NCBI RefSeq assembly: GCF_013003915.1
Contig: NZ_JABAIV010000011.1
Coordinates: 22,889 to 86,888, forward strand
Direction: 5' to 3'
DNA length: 64,000 nucleotides
From: Telluria aromaticivorans
Lineage (GTDB): Bacteria > Pseudomonadota > Gammaproteobacteria > Burkholderiales > Burkholderiaceae_D
Shown here: piece by piece, positions 34,564-42,123 of the stretch
Numbering within the stretch: position 1 is the stretch's first letter
Layout: each line of letters opens with the position of its first letter
The notes under the pieces: generated by a model
Database searches by the model: none
The model's input: the letters and a program-made list of their open reading frames with translations, nothing else
What the model was told of the DNA's origin: nothing
Made by a program: the position numbers and the translations under genes

Positions 34564-35622
34564 TCAGTTCTTGCGGATGACCCGGTCCGGCGTGCCGGTC
34601 CATTCGCTCATCAGGCTGTAGCCCACCGCCAGCAGGGTCGGGCCGATGAACATGCCGACGAAGCCGAAAGCGATCACCCCACCCAGCACACCGAGCAGCG
34701 TCAGCAGGAAAGGCAGGCTGCTGCCGCGGCTGATCAGCATCGGGCGCACGATGTTGTCGACGCCGCTGATCAATACCGTGCCCCAGATGACCATGAAGAT
34801 CCCCCAGCCGGTTTCGCCCTGCAGGAACAACCAGATCGCCGCGCCGCCCCAGATGATGGGCGGGCCAACCGGGATCAGGGACGAGACGAAGATCATCACC
34901 GACAGCAGCGGCACCGCCGGCACGCCTGCAATGGTGAAGCCGATCGCCGCCACCACGGCCTGCGCCAGCGCGGTGCCGAGCATGCCGTACATGACGCCGC
35001 GCACGGTCTGGCTGACGGTGGTCGACACCGACTCGGCGCCCTCGCCCATCATTCGCTGCATCGCCACATCGACCACGGCGAGCAGGGCCTTGCCGTCGCG
35101 GTAGAAGAAGAAGCTGACGAAGGCGGCAAGGCTGAGCTGGACCACGCCGGTGCCCAGCATCAGGCCGCCGGCCAGCAGGTAGCGCCGGGCCGGTTCGATG
35201 AAGCGCTGGGCCAGCGCGATCATCTGGTCGCGGCTGGCCACCAGCTGGCGCAGATAGGTGTCGATCGATTCGCCTACGAGCGGGATCTCGCGCACCCAGG
35301 GCGGCGGCGCCAGTTCGCGGTGCTCGATCGCATAACGGACTTCGGTGAAGCCCTTGGCGACGTCGTCGGCCAGGTTGTAGGCGACCATGGCCAGCGGGAT
35401 GATGACCAGCAGCGTGAGCGTCATCGTCATGGTCAGGGCCGCCAGGTTGCTGCGCCCCTTCATCGCGCCGAGCAGGCGCAGGTACAGCGGCCAGGAGGAA
35501 ATCACGACGCAGGCCGCGAACACGATCGCTGCCAGGAAAGGCCTGAGGACGTAGAGGCAGCCCAGCGTCAGCAGGACGACAATGGCGATACGGGGGTAGT
35601 TCCTGCCTGCGCGTTGTTCCAT
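34564..35622 (-). CDS. AI-2E family transporter
   Basis: A 352-residue membrane protein of the AI-2E (TqsA/PerM/YdiK) family: paired N-terminal spans (IAIVVLLTLGCLYVLRPFLAAIVFA), a central soluble region with PPPWVREIPLVGESIDTYLRQL, and C-terminal spans with SSLIPVGPPIIWGGAAIWL and ISGVDNIVRPMLISRG, the family's PxGP and DNxxRP motifs. Substrates range from autoinducer-2 to ions; none can be assigned here. It stands alone on the minus strand. Confidence 0.9.
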   Translation of the reverse strand: MEQRAGRNYPRIAIVVLLTLGCLYVLRPFLAAIVFAACVVISSWPLYLRLLGAMKGRSNLAALTMTMTLTLLVIIPLAMVAYNLADDVAKGFTEVRYAIEHRELAPPPWVREIPLVGESIDTYLRQLVASRDQMIALAQRFIEPARRYLLAGGLMLGTGVVQLSLAAFVSFFFYRDGKALLAVVDVAMQRMMGEGAESVSTTVSQTVRGVMYGMLGTALAQAVVAAIGFTIAGVPAVPLLSVMIFVSSLIPVGPPIIWGGAAIWLFLQGETGWGIFMVIWGTVLISGVDNIVRPMLISRGSSLPFLLTLLGVLGGVIAFGFVGMFIGPTLLAVGYSLMSEWTGTPDRVIRKN

Positions 35623-35688
35623 GCCGTCCCTGTGTAATGGTGTTTACACCATCATAACAGCTCAGTTAAGGCATGGATGACAGGAGGC

Positions 35689-36276
35689 TTAAAGCAGCTG
35701 GCGCAGGTCGGCCGTGAGCGGGCCCGGGCCGCCGTTGTGGCGCACGAACAGGCGCAGCTTGCCGTCGCGGTCGAACACATAGCTGCCTGCCATGTGGTCC
35801 ACCGTGTAGCTGCCAGGCTCGGTGCCGGGCACCTTGGCGTAGAACAGCTTGAATTCCTTGGCCGTGCGCGCGGTGGCTTCCATGTCGCCGTACAGGCCGA
35901 TAAAGCTCGGGTGGAAAGCCGGCACGTAGGCGGCCAGCAGTTCGCGGGTGTCGCGCTCCGGGTCGAGCGTGACGAACAGCACCTGCACGTCCTTGGCGGA
36001 TGGTCCGAGTTCCTTCATCACGGCGGCCATCTCGGCCATGGTGGTGGGGCAAACGTCCGGGCACTGGGTGTAGCCGAAGAACAGCACTACCAGCTTGCCC
36101 TTGAAGTCCTGCAGCGTGCGTGGCTTGCCATTGTGGTCCGTCAGCGAAAAGCCCTTGGCGTAATCGAGCCCGGTCACGTCGGTGTTGTTGAAGGTGGGCG
36201 TCTTGTTCGACAGCTTGTCGCAGCCTGCGGCCAGCACCGCCACTGTCATCACCAATACGCTCAGGAGTTTTTTCAT
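35689..36276 (-). CDS. SCO1/SenC copper chaperone lipoprotein
   Basis: A 195-residue thioredoxin-fold protein that delivers copper to the CuA site of oxidase subunit II. Lipobox VLAAGC at residues 14-19 makes it a lipoprotein. The copper ligands are the two Cys of QCPDVCPTTM and a later His (YTVDHMAGSY). FFGYTQCPDVC is the family signature. Last gene of the long minus-strand oxidase assembly run, 30 bases after heme O synthase. Confidence 0.93.
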   Translation of the reverse strand: MKKLLSVLVMTVAVLAAGCDKLSNKTPTFNNTDVTGLDYAKGFSLTDHNGKPRTLQDFKGKLVVLFFGYTQCPDVCPTTMAEMAAVMKELGPSAKDVQVLFVTLDPERDTRELLAAYVPAFHPSFIGLYGDMEATARTAKEFKLFYAKVPGTEPGSYTVDHMAGSYVFDRDGKLRLFVRHNGGPGPLTADLRQLL

Positions 36277-36306
36277 GTCGGAACCTGCGAATGAGAACCT
36301 GCGAAT

Positions 36307-37245
36307 CTAGAACCGGAAATAATGGTCGACCAGCAGCGCGGCAAACAGCAGCGACAGGTAGACGATCGACCAGGTAAAGGCATTGCGCGCGGCCATGTCG
36401 CTGTAATGCTTGTGCACGCGCCACGAGTGGCGCAGGAACAGCACGTTGAGCACGACGGCGGCGGTCAGGTAGATCAGGCCGCTCATGCCGACGGCGAAGG
36501 GCAGCAAGGTGGTGGCGCAAAGGGCAATGGTGTAGAGCCATACTTGCAGGCCGGTGTACTGCATGCCGTGCGTAATCGGCAGCATCGGCAGGCCCGAGCG
36601 TGCGTAATCGTCGCGGCGGTACATCGCCAGCACCCAGAAATGCGGCGGGGTCCAGACGAAGATGATCAGCACCAGCAGCCAGGCCTGCATCGGCACGGCG
36701 TCGGCCACCGCGGCCCAGCCCAGGGCAGGCGGCATGGCGCCGGACAGCCCGCCGATGACGATGTTCTGCGGCGTGGCCGGCTTGAGCAGCATGGTGTAGA
36801 TGAAGGCGTATCCCACGAAGGTGACGAAGGTCAGCCACATGGTCAGCGGATTGACGAAAGCGTACAGGATGACCATTCCGAGGCCACCGACCAGGGTCGA
36901 GAAGACGATCGTCTGGGTGTTGGTGAGCTCGCCCATGGCGGTGGCGCGGCGGGCCGTGCGCGCCATCTTCGCGTCGATTTTGGCCTCGACCAGGCAGTTC
37001 ACCGCAAAGGCGGCGCCGGCCAGCAGCCAGATGCCGGCGGTGCCGGCGACCAGCACCTGCCAGCCCGGGAAGCCGTCGGTGGCGAGGAACATGCCGATCA
37101 CCGCGCAGAACACGGCCAGTTGCGTGACCCGTGGCTTGGTCAGGGCCCAGTATTGGGCAACGCGGCTCGGAGGTTTGTGGAGGGCGGTCTGGGTCGTCAT
37201 CAATGGGGTGCTGGCTGGCGTAGCCGCGGTGCTGCCGCGGTTCAC
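36307..37245 (-). CDS. ctaB: Protoheme IX farnesyltransferase (heme O synthase)
   Basis: A 312-residue UbiA-superfamily membrane enzyme that adds a farnesyl group to heme B. Prenyl-diphosphate site region NCLVEAKIDAKMARTARRA near residues 83-101, second site RRDDYARSGLPMLP near 210, with about nine spans. Its start overlaps the heme A synthase stop by four bases. Product feeds the next enzyme (CtaA) for the oxidase encoded further upstream on the same strand. Confidence 0.95.
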   Translation of the reverse strand: MNRGSTAATPASTPLMTTQTALHKPPSRVAQYWALTKPRVTQLAVFCAVIGMFLATDGFPGWQVLVAGTAGIWLLAGAAFAVNCLVEAKIDAKMARTARRATAMGELTNTQTIVFSTLVGGLGMVILYAFVNPLTMWLTFVTFVGYAFIYTMLLKPATPQNIVIGGLSGAMPPALGWAAVADAVPMQAWLLVLIIFVWTPPHFWVLAMYRRDDYARSGLPMLPITHGMQYTGLQVWLYTIALCATTLLPFAVGMSGLIYLTAAVVLNVLFLRHSWRVHKHYSDMAARNAFTWSIVYLSLLFAALLVDHYFRF

Positions 37246-38366
37246 GTCGCGCGGTTCTCCGCGCCGTTCACTTCGATCTGGTGTTTCACCCGGTAGTTTA
37301 ACATGGTCACCAGCAGTACCAGCAGGGCCGCCCCGGCGTTATGCATTACAGCAATCGCCAGCGGGAAGTCGAGGTAGACAGTGGCGATGCCGGTCAGCAG
37401 TTGCACCACCAGCAGCAGGGCCAGCCAGCGCGCGTGATTCGCCAGCCAGGCATGGCGCCAGGCGCGCCACACCAGCAGCCCGAGCACGCCGACGACGACG
37501 ATGGCGAAGTTGCGGTGCACCCAGTGGATCGCCACCAGCGCCGGGAACGGCAGGTAGTGCCCTGCCGCCGTCTTGCCCAGTTCGCGCCACAGGTGGAAGC
37601 CATGCTCGAAGTCCATTGGCGGCAGCAGCTGGCCGTCGCACAGCGGGAATTCATCGCAGGCCATGGTTGCGTAGTTAGTGCTCACCCACCCGCCCAGCGC
37701 GATCTGGACCGTGACCACGACTGCTGCCAGGATCGCCAGCGTGCGGATCGACCGCAGCGCGGCATTGTCACCGGCCGGCCGTGGCGGATGCATCAGGTAG
37801 TCTTCGCGCCCGCCCAGCCAGGCCAGCAGCGCCAGCAGGCCCATGCCCAGCAACAGGTGGATGGTCACGATGGCCGGCTGCAGCTTGAGGGTGACGGTCC
37901 AGGCGCCAAAGGCGCCCTGGATGCAGACGAACACGAACAGCGCCAATGGAATGCCCGGCTTGAAGGCCTGGGCCTTCGTCTTGCGCCACTGCACGGTGGC
38001 GGTGAACAGCAGCGCCATGATCAGCACGCCGATGCCCATGGCCAGGTAGCGGTGGATCATTTCGATCCAGGCCTTGGCCACGGTGACCGGGCCGGTCGGC
38101 ATGGCCGCCTCGGCCGCCGCGATCTGCTCGTGCGCCAGGAAGGGGTTGGCCATGCCATAGCAGCCGGGCCAGTCCGGGCAGCCCAGGCCGGAATCGGTCA
38201 GGCGCGTGAAGGCGCCGAACACGATCAGGTCGAAAGTGAGGAAGACCGCGACCCAGACCAGCTTGCGGAATTTGTTGGCGTCGGCCGACATCCAGACCAT
38301 GGCCAGCGGCAGGGTCGCGACGAGCACGCCCATCAGGGCCAATTGCAACAGAGAAGACGTTTGCAT
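37242..38366 (-). CDS. ctaA: Heme A synthase (COX15/CtaA)
   Basis: A 374-residue eight-span enzyme that oxidises heme O to heme A. Seen: GAFTRLTDSGLGCPDWPGCYG, with the conserved Cys and heme region, then EMIHRYLAMGIGVLI (first ligand His), and in the second half WVHRNFAIVVVG and VMHNAGAALLVL with the other heme His residues. Overlaps ctaB by four bases at its 3' end. Confidence 0.95.
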   Translation of the reverse strand: MQTSSLLQLALMGVLVATLPLAMVWMSADANKFRKLVWVAVFLTFDLIVFGAFTRLTDSGLGCPDWPGCYGMANPFLAHEQIAAAEAAMPTGPVTVAKAWIEMIHRYLAMGIGVLIMALLFTATVQWRKTKAQAFKPGIPLALFVFVCIQGAFGAWTVTLKLQPAIVTIHLLLGMGLLALLAWLGGREDYLMHPPRPAGDNAALRSIRTLAILAAVVVTVQIALGGWVSTNYATMACDEFPLCDGQLLPPMDFEHGFHLWRELGKTAAGHYLPFPALVAIHWVHRNFAIVVVGVLGLLVWRAWRHAWLANHARWLALLLVVQLLTGIATVYLDFPLAIAVMHNAGAALLVLLVTMLNYRVKHQIEVNGAENRAT

Positions 38367-38384
38367 GTTTTTTTGCCCGAGCGG

Positions 38385-39020
38385 TCAGCCGATTGCCGAG
38401 GCCTTAAGCAGCTTGGCGATGTCCTTGTAGACCTTGCGCGGGTCCGGATCGAGCGGGAAGCGCATCATCAGGTTGCCGAGCGGATCGATCAGGTAGATGT
38501 GGCCTGATGCCGCGGTGCCGCTGTCGGTTGGCAGCCACTTGGTGACGACGCCGTGCGGCGCGCGCAGCAGGTGCATGCCGTCGTACTGGCGGATTGTCAT
38601 CGTATCGAGCGGCTTGTCGTCGGTGATGAGCCAGACGCGTTCGACGCGGTCGCGGTTCTTGCCCTGCATCGTGCGCCACTGGCGCATCGCGAACAGCTGC
38701 TTCTGGCAGGCTTCCAGGCATTCGCCACTGCCCACCTTCAGCATGATCCACTTGCCGGCATATTGCTCGAGCTTTTCCGGACGGCCATCGAGAGTCGTCG
38801 TGTCCATCGCCGGGATCGGGTACTGGCGCGGGTCGATCAGCGTGCCGTAGTTGGTGCGGCCGGTCGGCTTGATGACGTAATAGGTCAGGTAGGACAGGAT
38901 CAGGGGCGCCGCGCAGACCATCAGCACGGCGAACAGCTTCCAGCGGCCCCGGTTGCGTTTGAGTTCCTGCGCCTTCGCAGGATCAGTTGCTGGTTCCTGC
39001 TTCACTTTTTCTTGTTCCAC
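38385..39020 (-). CDS. Membrane-anchored thioredoxin-like oxidase-assembly protein
   Basis: A 211-residue protein with a charged N-terminus, one membrane span at about residues 29-50 (FAVLMVCAAPLILSYLTYYV) and a soluble thioredoxin-like domain (KWIMLKVGSGECLEACQKQL, HIYLIDPLGNLMMRF). The CxxxC is the same spacing as in SCO proteins but without the nearby Pro pair. Always found between SURF1 and ctaA in beta-proteobacterial oxidase clusters; a role in oxidase maturation is inferred from that. Its 5' end overlaps SURF1 by 38 bases. Confidence 0.82.
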   Translation of the reverse strand: MEQEKVKQEPATDPAKAQELKRNRGRWKLFAVLMVCAAPLILSYLTYYVIKPTGRTNYGTLIDPRQYPIPAMDTTTLDGRPEKLEQYAGKWIMLKVGSGECLEACQKQLFAMRQWRTMQGKNRDRVERVWLITDDKPLDTMTIRQYDGMHLLRAPHGVVTKWLPTDSGTAASGHIYLIDPLGNLMMRFPLDPDPRKVYKDIAKLLKASAIG

Positions 39021-39723
39021 TTCGAAATCCTGTTATCACAAAAAAGAGGATGGCCATGGCCGCCAGTGCATACCACTGGAAGGCGTAGCCGCGGTGCTTG
39101 TCGATGCCGCCCGATGGCGAGGGCCAGACGCGCTGCAGGGCCTCGCCCAGCTGCGCGGGGCCGGTCTGCTGCACGAAAAAGGGCTGCAGCGTCAGCCCCG
39201 TGGCGCGGGCCGCCGCGGCCGGGTCGACGTTCTGGACAATGGCGTTCGGCGCCAGCGCCCCGGCCTCGCCCAGGTCCATCACGTGCCCGGCGCCGGCGAC
39301 GACCGTGCCTTCGATGGTGACCGTGCCCGCAGGCGTATCGAAGGCCGGCAGCTTGCCGTATTCGGCAGCGCGCGGCAGCCAGCCGCGCAGCACCAGCACA
39401 TGGATACTGGAGCCGCTTATTTTAAACGGCATCACGAGGTAGTAGCCGGCACGGCCGGCCATCGGGCGGTTGGCCAGGAACAGCGGCCATGTGCCGACGA
39501 ATTCGCCGGTGACGGTGACGCGGCGGTAGGCGAGCGCCGTGGCGGGCGTGATGGGGGGGCCGAGCGCGACGGGCGGCTCGGCGGCGCGGGCGTCGAGCTG
39601 TTCCTGCACGGCCTGCTTTTGGGCCGCCCTGCCCGCCTGCCAGTTACCGAGCGCAATGCCGAGTATGGCGAGGACGAGGGCGGCGATAAAGGGAATGAGG
39701 CGAAAACGGAACGCGAACCGCAT
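38983..39723 (-). CDS. SURF1-family oxidase assembly protein
   Basis: A 246-residue SURF1/Shy1 protein with two terminal membrane spans (LIPFIAALVLAILGIALGNWQ and YALAAMAILFFVITGFR) around a periplasmic domain. Typical elements: ALAYRRVTVTGEF, LANRPMAGRAGYYLVMPF, VLRGWLPRAAEYGKLP, and GGIDKHRGYAFQWYALA near the C-terminus. Aids heme insertion into subunit I. Overlaps the thioredoxin-like gene that follows it. Confidence 0.93.
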   Translation of the reverse strand: MRFAFRFRLIPFIAALVLAILGIALGNWQAGRAAQKQAVQEQLDARAAEPPVALGPPITPATALAYRRVTVTGEFVGTWPLFLANRPMAGRAGYYLVMPFKISGSSIHVLVLRGWLPRAAEYGKLPAFDTPAGTVTIEGTVVAGAGHVMDLGEAGALAPNAIVQNVDPAAAARATGLTLQPFFVQQTGPAQLGEALQRVWPSPSGGIDKHRGYAFQWYALAAMAILFFVITGFRSGTRKSEAGTSN

Positions 39724-39756
39724 TACAATGATGCCTCAACCTTTCCCTTGCCCATC

Positions 39757-39957
39757 ATGAAACTGCTCGTTGCCATCGCCTTCATCCTGATCCTCGCGAG
39801 CCTGGGCTCGGCCCTGTTCTTCCTGATGCGCGACAAGGGGCAGAGCAACCGCACCGTGCATGCGCTGGCGGTGCGGGTCGGGCTGTCGATTACCTTGTTC
39901 CTGTGCCTGCTTGGTGCGTACAAGATGGGGTGGATTGCGCCGACGGGGATTCGCTGA
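39757..39957 (+). CDS. Twin-transmembrane protein (DUF2909)
   Basis: A 66-residue protein with two membrane spans: KLLVAIAFILILASLGSALFF and VGLSITLFLCLLGAYKMGWI, joined by a short basic loop (RDKGQSNRTVHALAVR). This is the DUF2909 small protein that sits beside SURF1 in beta-proteobacterial oxidase clusters. It is divergent from SURF1 with 33 bases between starts, and convergent with ctaE. Role unknown. Confidence 0.85.
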   Translation: MKLLVAIAFILILASLGSALFFLMRDKGQSNRTVHALAVRVGLSITLFLCLLGAYKMGWIAPTGIR

Positions 39958-39997
39958 TCTTCGCAGGGATCCCGCTCAAAAAGCGGCGCCGTACATC

Positions 39998-40108
39998 GTA
40001 GGGTGGGCAAGTTCCTTGCCCACGCGTTCAAATCACGTTGGAACAGCCAGCGCGGCAGATCAACCGATAACTATCACCGCGTGGGCAGGAGACCTGCCCA
40101 CCCTACGA
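39998..40108. repeat. REP-like element copy 7
   Basis: GTAGGGTGGGCAAGTTCCTTGCCCACGCGTTCAA at 39998 and right arm CACCGCGTGGGCAGGAGACCTGCCCACCCTACGA to 40108. Between convergent genes. The flanks show a dyad GATTCG..CGAATC just after it. Confidence 0.9.
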
Positions 40109-40146
40109 GATTCGACATCTCTACCTGTAGCGAATCCGGTCACTAC

Positions 40147-40220
40147 ACTGCGTAGCCGGTATCACCGGCCACCCATCCTTACAACTGCGTAGCCGGTATC
40201 ACCGGCCACCCATCCTTACA
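40147..40220. repeat. Perfect tandem duplication, 37 bp x 2
   Basis: The unit at 40147-40183 is repeated exactly at 40184-40220. Each unit carries a hairpin GCCGGT-ATC-ACCGGC. The second unit covers the ctaE stop codon (40216-40218), so the duplication started at the gene end. No T run follows, so it is not an intrinsic terminator. Confidence 0.95.
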
Positions 40221-41079
40221 GCCAATACACTACCACGTACAGCCCCAGCCACACGACGTCGACAAAGTGCCAGTACCACGCCGCGCCTTCGAAGCCGAAG
40301 TGGTTGTCCGCCGTGAAATGCCCCTTGAGTACGCGGTACAGGATCACCGACAGCATGATCGCGCCCATCGTCACGTGGAAGCCGTGGAAACCGGTCAGCA
40401 TGAAGAAGGTCGAGCCGTAGATGCCCGAGGTCAGCTTCAGGTTCAGTTCTTGGTAGGCGTGCATGTATTCATAGACCTGGAAGCCCATGAAGATCGCACC
40501 CAGCAGGATGGTGGCGGCGAGCCAGATCGCGGTCTTGGCGCGGTGGCCTTCGCGCAGTGCGTGGTGCGAGATGGTCAGGGTCACGCCCGACAGCAGCAGC
40601 AGCGCGGTATTGATGGTCGGGATCGGGAACGGGCCCATGGTATTGAAGCCGTCGACCACGCCGGCCGGGCCGGTGTTGCCCCAGGTCGGTGCGTAATCAG
40701 GCCAGATGAACTTGTGGTCCAGGTCGGCCAGCCAGGGCATGGAAATGACGCGGGCGTAGAACAGTGCGCCGAAGAAGGCGGCAAAGAACATCACCTCCGA
40801 GAAGATGAACCAGGCCATCGACCAGCGGTAGGACAGGTCGATGTTGCGGCCGTACATGCCCGATTCCGACTCGCCGATCGCGTCGCCGAACCAGAAATAC
40901 AGCACCGTCAGCATGGCGGCGATGCCGGCCAGGCACACGACCGGGCCCCAGGACACGCTGTTGACCCAGGCGGATGCGCCCAGCATGGTCACCAGCATCG
41001 AAATGCCGGCGGCCATCGGCCACTTGGAAGGGCCTGGCACGAAATAATGTGGCACGGTATGTGGCGAACTCATCTTCAT
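40216..41079 (-). CDS. ctaE: Cytochrome c oxidase subunit III
   Basis: A 287-residue seven-span subunit III of an aa3-type oxidase. Seen: AWFIFSEVMFFAAFFGALFYA with the conserved Glu/His region, LSGVTLTISHHALREG, GFHGFHVTMGAIML and the final WHFVDVVWLGLYVVVYWL. Full length. Downstream of the DUF2970 gene by 126 bases in which nothing else was seen. Confidence 0.96.
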   Translation of the reverse strand: MKMSSPHTVPHYFVPGPSKWPMAAGISMLVTMLGASAWVNSVSWGPVVCLAGIAAMLTVLYFWFGDAIGESESGMYGRNIDLSYRWSMAWFIFSEVMFFAAFFGALFYARVISMPWLADLDHKFIWPDYAPTWGNTGPAGVVDGFNTMGPFPIPTINTALLLLSGVTLTISHHALREGHRAKTAIWLAATILLGAIFMGFQVYEYMHAYQELNLKLTSGIYGSTFFMLTGFHGFHVTMGAIMLSVILYRVLKGHFTADNHFGFEGAAWYWHFVDVVWLGLYVVVYWL

Positions 41080-41205
41080 CTCCTCAAGCTAACTCTTTTG
41101 AATTTTGGTAACTCTGAATCGCAAACTTGGGTCCCGGCCTGCGCCGGGACGACGTTGTTTTAGTTTATTGGCGGAGTCCGTAGTGCGACTTCGTCCTTGT
41201 CATTC

Positions 41206-41427
41206 TCACTGCGAAACCGCAAACCGTACCGCCAGCATGATCAGGCCAATAAAAAGCGCTGCCCCGATCAGCCCGGCGATGATCACATGCACCGGGTTCA
41301 GGTTGGCGGCGTCCTGTTCGTAGTCGCTGCGCTTGCGCACGCCGAAGAAGGACCAGAACACCGCTTTCATCGTGGCCAGGAAACTGGCCTTGCGCCGGTG
41401 TGGCATTTCCTTGGGCTGCTCATCCAT
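41206..41427 (-). CDS. DUF2970 small membrane protein
   Basis: A 73-residue protein with a basic N-terminus (PHRRKASFLATMKAVFWSFFGVRKRSDYEQD) summarised here by its start PHRRKASFLATMK and one C-terminal span (VIIAGLIGAALFIGLIMLAV). It occupies the usual DUF2970 slot between ctaG and ctaE. Its start directly follows the ctaG stop. Role not known. Confidence 0.85.
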   Translation of the reverse strand: MDEQPKEMPHRRKASFLATMKAVFWSFFGVRKRSDYEQDAANLNPVHVIIAGLIGAALFIGLIMLAVRFAVSQ

Positions 41428-42009
41428 TTACTTGACCACCGCCCCTGTGGCAGGCGCCGCTGCCGCCTTGATTGCGCCGCCGATCTCGAAGAAGGTGTAC
41501 GACAGCGTGATGTTCTTCACCTCGCGCGGCAGCGCCGGGTCGATGAAGAAGACCACCGGCATCTGGCGCGCCTCGTTGGCCTGCAGCGTCTGCTCCTGGA
41601 AGCAGAAGCATTCGACTTTCTTGAAGTGCGGCGTGACCGACTGCGGCGCATAGCTCGGGATCGCCTGCGCCTTGACCGCCCTGCCCTGCGTGTTGACCAC
41701 CTCGTAAGTCACGGTGGCCAGCTCGCCCGGATGCACTTCGATGCTGCGGGTGGTCGGGCGGAAACGCCACGGCCCCTGCGCGTTGCCGTCCAGCTCGACG
41801 ACGATGGTGCGCGTCTTGTCGACCTGGGTATTGGTCGGCGCTTCGACGAACTCGCTCTGGGTGAGCACGTTAATGCCGAGCACCTCGCAGATCTGGCGGT
41901 ACATCGGCACCAGCGCGTAGCCGAAGCCGAACATCATCACCGCCACCACGACCAGTTTACCCAGCGTGGAGCGGTTCAGGCGCCGAATCCGGCTGCTCAT
42001 CGGGTTCAT
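41428..42009 (-). CDS. ctaG: Cytochrome c oxidase assembly protein CtaG/Cox11
   Basis: A 193-residue copper chaperone for CuB of subunit I. One N-terminal span (LGKLVVVAVMMFGFGYALVPM), then an immunoglobulin-like periplasmic domain with the copper-binding VECFCFQEQ motif and MPVVFFIDPALP. The start ATG is one base after the stop of the 36-residue ORF. Confidence 0.95.
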   Translation of the reverse strand: MNPMSSRIRRLNRSTLGKLVVVAVMMFGFGYALVPMYRQICEVLGINVLTQSEFVEAPTNTQVDKTRTIVVELDGNAQGPWRFRPTTRSIEVHPGELATVTYEVVNTQGRAVKAQAIPSYAPQSVTPHFKKVECFCFQEQTLQANEARQMPVVFFIDPALPREVKNITLSYTFFEIGGAIKAAAAPATGAVVK

Positions 42010-42010
42010 G

Positions 42011-42121
42011 TCAGCTCAGCAGTGTGAACTTGACGAATACGCTGACAAAGAAGAGCAGTGCGATTCCGCCCAGTACCAGGGCGGTTTTCAAGTTGCTCTT
42101 TTTCTGCAGGTCGCGCGTCAT
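42011..42121 (-). CDS. Cytochrome oxidase small assembly protein (36 residues)
   Basis: A tiny ORF between ctaD and ctaG: start MTRDLQKKSNLK, one membrane span (ALVLGGIALLFFVSVFV), end KFTLLS. It begins two bases after the ctaD stop codon and its stop is one base before the ctaG ATG, so translation is likely coupled. Such short single-span ORFs are seen at this place in many beta-proteobacterial clusters. The function is not established. Confidence 0.8.
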   Translation of the reverse strand: MTRDLQKKSNLKTALVLGGIALLFFVSVFVKFTLLS

Positions 42122-42123
42122 GA

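Noticed and set aside
40147..40220. Tandem repeat as a short CRISPR
   Set aside because: Units are directly adjacent without spacers.
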